From Jejubacter sp036620675 (GTDB lineage Bacteria > Pseudomonadota > Gammaproteobacteria > Enterobacterales > Enterobacteriaceae), in NCBI GenBank assembly GCA_036620675.1, contig JAZHEE010000008.1: DNA of 64,000 nucleotides, one strand, 5' to 3'. The notes under the pieces are model-generated. The model was given only the letters and a program-made list of their open reading frames with translations, was not told where the DNA came from and ran no database searches. This document shows, one piece after another, positions 60,236 to 64,000 of the stretch. The first letter of the stretch is position 1; every line of letters begins with the position of its first letter. The position numbers and the translations under genes were made by a program.

Positions 60236-62941
60236 ATGCTAATTAAATTATTAACGAAAGTCTTTGGTAGTCGAAACGATCGTACCCTGCGCCGCATGCG
60301 CAAAGTGGTAGCAAAAATTAACAGCCTTGAGCCGGCGCTGGAAAAACTTTCCGATGAAGAGCTGAAAGGCAAGACGGCGGAATTCCGCGCGCGTCTGGAA
60401 AAGGATGAGTCTCTGGAATCGCTGCTGCCGGAAGCTTTTGCCGTGGTTCGCGAAGCCAGTAAGCGTGTTTTCGGCATGCGTCACTTCGATGTCCAGATGC
60501 TTGGTGGTATGGTACTGAACGAACGCTGCATCGCGGAGATGCGTACCGGTGAAGGTAAAACCCTGACCGCGACGCTGCCCGCCTATTTGAATGCCCTGAC
60601 CGGTAAAGGCGTTCATGTGGTGACCGTTAACGACTATCTGGCCCAGCGTGACGCCGAAAACAACCGCCCGCTGTTTGAATTCCTGGGGCTAACCGTGGGC
60701 ATCAACCTGCCGGGTATGCCGGCGCCAGCCAAGCGTGAAGCCTACGCCGCCGATATCACCTATGGCACCAACAACGAATACGGCTTTGACTATCTGCGCG
60801 ACAATATGGCTTTCAGCCCGGAAGAGCGCGTTCAGCGTAAGCTTCACTACGCGCTGGTGGATGAAGTTGACTCCATATTGATCGATGAAGCGCGTACGCC
60901 GCTGATTATTTCAGGCCCGGCGGAAGACAGCTCCGATCTCTATCGTCGCGTGGACAAAATCATTCCCAGCCTGATTCGTCAGGAAAAAGAAGACTCCGAT
61001 ACTTTCCAGGGGGAAGGCCACTTCTCTGTGGATGAGAAATCCCGCCAGGTGAACCTGACCGAGCGCGGCCTAGTGTTGGTGGAAGAGCTGCTGGTGAAAG
61101 AAGGCATCATGGAAGAGGGGGAGTCGCTGTATTCACCGACCAACATCATGCTGATGCACCACGTTACTGCGGCGCTGCGGGCCCATGCGCTGTTTACCCG
61201 CGATGTGGACTACATCGTGAAGGACGGCGAAGTCATTATCGTCGATGAACATACCGGTCGTACCATGCAGGGCCGCCGCTGGTCTGACGGTCTTCATCAG
61301 GCGGTGGAAGCGAAAGAAGGGGTTGAGATTCAGAACGAAAACCAGACTCTGGCGTCGATCACCTTTCAGAACTACTTCCGTCTGTATGAGAAACTGGCAG
61401 GGATGACGGGTACCGCAGACACCGAAGCCTTTGAATTCAGCTCCATCTACAAGCTGGATACTATTGTGGTGCCGACCAACCGCCCGATGATTCGTAAAGA
61501 TCTGCCGGATCTGGTCTATATGACCGAAACCGATAAGATTGCTGCGATTATCGAAGATATTAAAGAGCGCACCGCTAATGGTCAGCCGGTGCTGGTTGGT
61601 ACTATCTCCATTGAGAAATCAGAGGTGGTTTCCCGCGAACTGACCAAAGCGGGCATCAGGCATAACGTTCTGAACGCCAAATTCCACGCGCATGAAGCGG
61701 AAATCGTCGCTCAGGCCGGTTATCCCGGTACGGTAACCATCGCTACCAATATGGCGGGCCGTGGTACTGATATCGTACTGGGCGGTAGCTGGCAGACTGA
61801 AGTGGCTCAGCTGGAAAACCCGGATGAGGCGCAGATTGAGGCGATTAAGGCAGAGTGGCAGCAGCGCCATGAGGCGGTGCTGGCGGCTGGTGGCCTGCAT
61901 ATTATCGGTACTGAACGCCACGAGTCGCGCCGTATTGATAACCAGCTACGCGGTCGTTCTGGTCGCCAGGGGGATGCCGGCTCTTCCCGTTTCTACCTGT
62001 CTATGGAAGATGCCCTGATGCGTATTTTCGCATCGGATCGCGTTTCCAGCATGATGCGTAAGTTGGGTATGAAGCCGGGTGAGGCGATTGAGCATCCCTG
62101 GGTCACCAAGGCCATCGCTAACGCCCAGCGTAAAGTGGAAAGCCGCAACTTCGACATCCGTAAGCAGCTGCTGGAATATGATGATGTTGCTAACGATCAG
62201 CGCCGTGCTATTTATACCCAGCGTAACGAACTGCTGGATGTGGCTGACATTAGTGAAACCATCAGCAGCATCCGGGAAGATGTCTTTAAAGCCTCTATCG
62301 ACGCGCATATTCCGCCCCAGTCTCTTGAAGAGATGTGGGACGTACCCGGTTTGCAGGAACGCCTGAAAAACGACTTCGATCTGGATCTGCCGATTGCCGA
62401 GTGGCTGGATAAAGAGCCGGATCTGCATGAGGAGACCCTGCGCGAACGGATTCTCCAGAGCGCTGTCGATGCCTATAAGGCGAAAGAAGAGGTGGTGGGC
62501 GAAGAGATGATGCGCCACTTCGAGAAAGGCGTCATGCTCCAGACGCTTGATTCCCTGTGGAAAGAGCACCTGGCGGCCATGGACTATCTGCGCCAGGGTA
62601 TCCATTTACGCGGTTATGCGCAGAAGGATCCCAAGCAGGAGTACAAGCGTGAATCCTTCTCGATGTTCGCGGCGATGCTGGAATCTCTGAAGTATGAAGT
62701 GATCAGTACTCTGGGCAAGGTTCAGGTCCGTATGCCAGAAGAGGTGGAAGAGATGGAACAGCAGCGTCGCGAAGAGGCCGAGCGCCTGGCGCAGATGCAG
62801 CAGCTTAGCCACCAGGACGATCAGCAGGCCGCCGCCGAGGCTATCGCGTCTCAGACCGGCGAACGCAAAGTCGGACGTAACGATCCCTGCCCGTGCGGCT
62901 CCGGGAAGAAATATAAGCAGTGTCATGGTCGCTTAAGCTAA
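60236..62941 (+). CDS. secA: Preprotein translocase ATPase SecA
   Basis: 901 residues, exactly E. coli. Motor that drives precursor proteins through SecYEG. Walker A is in MRTGEGKTLTATLPAY near 102; LVDEVDSILIDEARTPLIISGP holds the DEVD/DEAR box; TNMAGRGTDIVLGG and GRSGRQGD are from NBD2. The C-terminal zinc finger CPCGSGKKYKQCHG binds SecB. Controlled by SecM upstream. Confidence 0.99.
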   Translation: MLIKLLTKVFGSRNDRTLRRMRKVVAKINSLEPALEKLSDEELKGKTAEFRARLEKDESLESLLPEAFAVVREASKRVFGMRHFDVQMLGGMVLNERCIAEMRTGEGKTLTATLPAYLNALTGKGVHVVTVNDYLAQRDAENNRPLFEFLGLTVGINLPGMPAPAKREAYAADITYGTNNEYGFDYLRDNMAFSPEERVQRKLHYALVDEVDSILIDEARTPLIISGPAEDSSDLYRRVDKIIPSLIRQEKEDSDTFQGEGHFSVDEKSRQVNLTERGLVLVEELLVKEGIMEEGESLYSPTNIMLMHHVTAALRAHALFTRDVDYIVKDGEVIIVDEHTGRTMQGRRWSDGLHQAVEAKEGVEIQNENQTLASITFQNYFRLYEKLAGMTGTADTEAFEFSSIYKLDTIVVPTNRPMIRKDLPDLVYMTETDKIAAIIEDIKERTANGQPVLVGTISIEKSEVVSRELTKAGIRHNVLNAKFHAHEAEIVAQAGYPGTVTIATNMAGRGTDIVLGGSWQTEVAQLENPDEAQIEAIKAEWQQRHEAVLAAGGLHIIGTERHESRRIDNQLRGRSGRQGDAGSSRFYLSMEDALMRIFASDRVSSMMRKLGMKPGEAIEHPWVTKAIANAQRKVESRNFDIRKQLLEYDDVANDQRRAIYTQRNELLDVADISETISSIREDVFKASIDAHIPPQSLEEMWDVPGLQERLKNDFDLDLPIAEWLDKEPDLHEETLRERILQSAVDAYKAKEEVVGEEMMRHFEKGVMLQTLDSLWKEHLAAMDYLRQGIHLRGYAQKDPKQEYKRESFSMFAAMLESLKYEVISTLGKVQVRMPEEVEEMEQQRREEAERLAQMQQLSHQDDQQAAAEAIASQTGERKVGRNDPCPCGSGKKYKQCHGRLS

Positions 62942-62969
62942 TTCTCTCCGCCTGCAATAGCCGGAATAA

Positions 62970-63108
62970 TCAGGGCGCAGCTTGCTGCGCCCTGAAACTG
63001 ATGACAACCCCGGGTCGAATCACCAGAAAAATAAACAAGGAAAATCAATTTATTGATTTTCACCTGATAACCACAAAGAGGGAAAAACCACGTTTTTTCC
63101 CTCTTTGT
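62970..63108. repeat. Three perfect hairpins after secA
   Basis: H1 62970-62995: 12-bp stem TCAGGGCGCAGC/GCTGCGCCCTGA, loop TT. H2 63040-63061: GAAAATCAA/TTGATTTTC, loop TTTA. H3 63073-63108: 15-bp ACAAAGAGGGAAAAA/TTTTTCCCTCTTTGT. H1 is the reverse complement of H4 at 63119 over the 20-base core, so H1 and H4 could also pair with each other. No gene lies here. Confidence 0.75.
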
Positions 63109-63118
63109 CATCAACCGG

Positions 63119-63145
63119 AGGGCGCAGCAAGCTGCGCCCTTTTTT
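63119..63145 (+). terminator. Intrinsic terminator directly before mutT
   Basis: H4: 10-bp stem AGGGCGCAGC/GCTGCGCCCT with loop AA and six T (63140-63145). The mutT ribosome-binding site starts two or three bases later, so it may act as an attenuator of secA-to-mutT readthrough. Confidence 0.85.
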
Positions 63146-63158
63146 ACAGGAAAAAATG

Positions 63159-63548
63159 ATGAAACAGCTCAGTATCGCCGTCGGCATCATCCGTAATGCC
63201 GGGCGGCAGATTTTTATTACCCGACGGGCTTCCGACGCTCATATGGGAGATAAGTGGGAATTTCCCGGCGGGAAGATTGAACAGGGTGAAAGCCCGGAAC
63301 AGGCGCTGGTACGTGAGCTGAGTGAAGAAGTTGGCATTGAGGCCAGTCGCTATACGCTTTACCGCAAGCTCGAACATCGCTTTTCCGATCGCCATCTGAC
63401 TCTGTGGTTCTATCTGGTGGAGGAGTGGCAGGGAGAGCCCTGGGGAAAAGAGGGGCAGCCTGGAGAGTGGATCCCGCAGCACGCCCTGAAGCTGGATGCC
63501 TTTCCGCCAGCCAATGTTCAGGTGATTGAACAACTGCTGGCGGAGTAA
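63159..63548 (+). CDS. mutT: 8-oxo-dGTP diphosphatase MutT
   Basis: 129 residues, as in E. coli, from the second of two tandem ATGs (63156, 63159); AGGA at 63148-63151 is seven bases before the second. Nudix hydrolase that removes 8-oxo-dGTP from the nucleotide pool. The Nudix box GKIEQGESPEQALVRELSEEVGI is complete from residue 37. No promoter is visible between the terminator and the gene, so it likely depends on readthrough or on a promoter within the hairpin region. Confidence 0.97.
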   Translation: MKQLSIAVGIIRNAGRQIFITRRASDAHMGDKWEFPGGKIEQGESPEQALVRELSEEVGIEASRYTLYRKLEHRFSDRHLTLWFYLVEEWQGEPWGKEGQPGEWIPQHALKLDAFPPANVQVIEQLLAE

Positions 63549-63563
63549 GGCTGACGTTTGGCG

Positions 63564-63761
63564 CTATTCGAAACGTTCTTTTTCGCTCCAGTCGTCGCTG
63601 TCGGTCAGGTCGCCCCGGCTGGGGATACGTTTCTCTTCAGCAGCCCACTCGCCCAGATCGATAAGCTGGCAGCGCTTGCTACAAAAGGGACGGTACGGGC
63701 TCTGCTCGCCCCAAATCACCGGTTTGCCGCAGGTTGGGCAATTAACGGTTGTGTCAGTCAT
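63564..63761 (-). CDS. yacG: DNA gyrase inhibitor YacG
   Basis: 65 residues, as in E. coli, from ATG 63761 behind AAGGAGGT. A small zinc-finger protein with four Cys (NCPTCGKPVIWG and RPFCSKRCQ) and the conserved LIDLGEWAAEEKRIPS. It binds GyrB and blocks DNA binding by gyrase. It starts 10 bases after zapD and is convergent with mutT. Confidence 0.96.
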   Translation of the reverse strand: MTDTTVNCPTCGKPVIWGEQSPYRPFCSKRCQLIDLGEWAAEEKRIPSRGDLTDSDDWSEKERFE

Positions 63762-63771
63762 TATTACCTCC

Positions 63772-64000
63772 TTAACAGCAGGCCAGCTCAAAGTCGAGCC
63801 GGGCCGGTACTGTTCCGTGCTCGCTGTCCAGCGGCACAAAGCGAATAGCGAAGCGGCTCTTGTGTCCGGAAATCTGCGGATACAGCCCGCTATCGGCGGC
63901 AAGCTGCAGCCGTAGCAGATCCGCATCGTCGCCGTTGTCCTGATAAAAGCCGTTCAGACTGGTTTGCTTGCGTAGTGGTGTGGCGTTGCGGATTAACTCC
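63772..64000 (-). CDS. zapD: Cell division protein ZapD, C-terminal part (partial)
   Basis: The last 75 codons are in the window; the gene runs off the right edge. It ends RFAIRFVPLDSEHGTVPARLDFELACC, matching the ZapD C-terminus. ZapD crosslinks FtsZ filaments. Same leftward unit as yacG, as in E. coli. Confidence 0.93.
   Translation of the reverse strand, partial: ELIRNATPLRKQTSLNGFYQDNGDDADLLRLQLAADSGLYPQISGHKSRFAIRFVPLDSEHGTVPARLDFELACC

Noticed and set aside
1..64000. CRISPR arrays, tRNA or rRNA genes, insertion sequences, prophage or toxin-antitoxin modules
   Set aside because: I looked for repeat-spacer patterns, transposase motifs and RNA gene hallmarks and saw none.

Overview
This window is ordinary core chromosome of a member of the Enterobacteriaceae. 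Gene order follows the first ~2.5 minutes of the E. coli K-12 map almost gene for gene: carB, kefFC, folA, apaHG-rsmA-pdxA-surA-lptD, djlA, rluA-rapA, polB, araDAB/araC, yabI, thiBPQ, sgrR/sgrS, leuLABCD, ilvIH, cra, the mra/dcw division and murein cluster, lpxC, secM-secA, mutT, yacG, zapD. Most protein lengths equal those of E. coli or differ by a few residues. A class A acid phosphatase between djlA and rluA resembles those of Shimwellia (Escherichia) blattae, Klebsiella and Morganella. I cannot name the genus from this alone.

Layout. 1-4.5 kb: end of carB, a small YgdI/R-type lipoprotein, the KefF/KefC glutathione-gated K+ efflux pair, a LysE-family exporter and folA. 4.5-11.3 kb: a leftward run for stress and outer-membrane biogenesis (lptD, surA, pdxA, rsmA, apaG, apaH). 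11.5-19.4 kb: djlA, the acid phosphatase, rluA, rapA and polB (DNA polymerase II, with a LexA-like box). 19.5-25.7 kb: an unrecognised membrane protein, a multi-hairpin intergenic element, and the arabinose catabolic operon with araC and nearly E. coli-like control sites. 25.8-32 kb: yabI, the thiamine ABC transporter with its TPP riboswitch, sgrR, and a short SgrS RNA. 32-41 kb: leucine operon with attenuator and leader peptide, ilvIH, cra. 41.4-60.2 kb: the mra/dcw cluster from mraZ to ftsZ, then lpxC and secM. 60.2-64 kb: secA, a hairpin-rich gap, mutT, yacG and the end of zapD.

How it works together: several units are textbook regulatory circuits whose cis elements are visible. These are AraC looping sites with CRP, TPP-controlled thiBPQ, SgrR/SgrS for sugar-phosphate stress, leu attenuation, MraZ autoregulation of the dcw cluster, and SecM stalling that controls secA.

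What departs from E. coli sits in the joints between core genes: (1) SgrS lacks the sgrT reading frame and the adjacent setA is absent; (2) leuO is missing between leuL and ilvI, leaving an AT-rich, hairpin-rich gap; (3) polB and araD are separated by an unknown membrane protein facing the LexA-like box, followed by a + strand element with CsrA-type GGA hairpin loops; (4) four perfect hairpins, two of them mutual reverse complements, lie between secA and mutT, the last being an intrinsic terminator directly in front of the mutT ribosome-binding site. I see no CRISPR array, tRNA, rRNA, prophage or insertion sequence.
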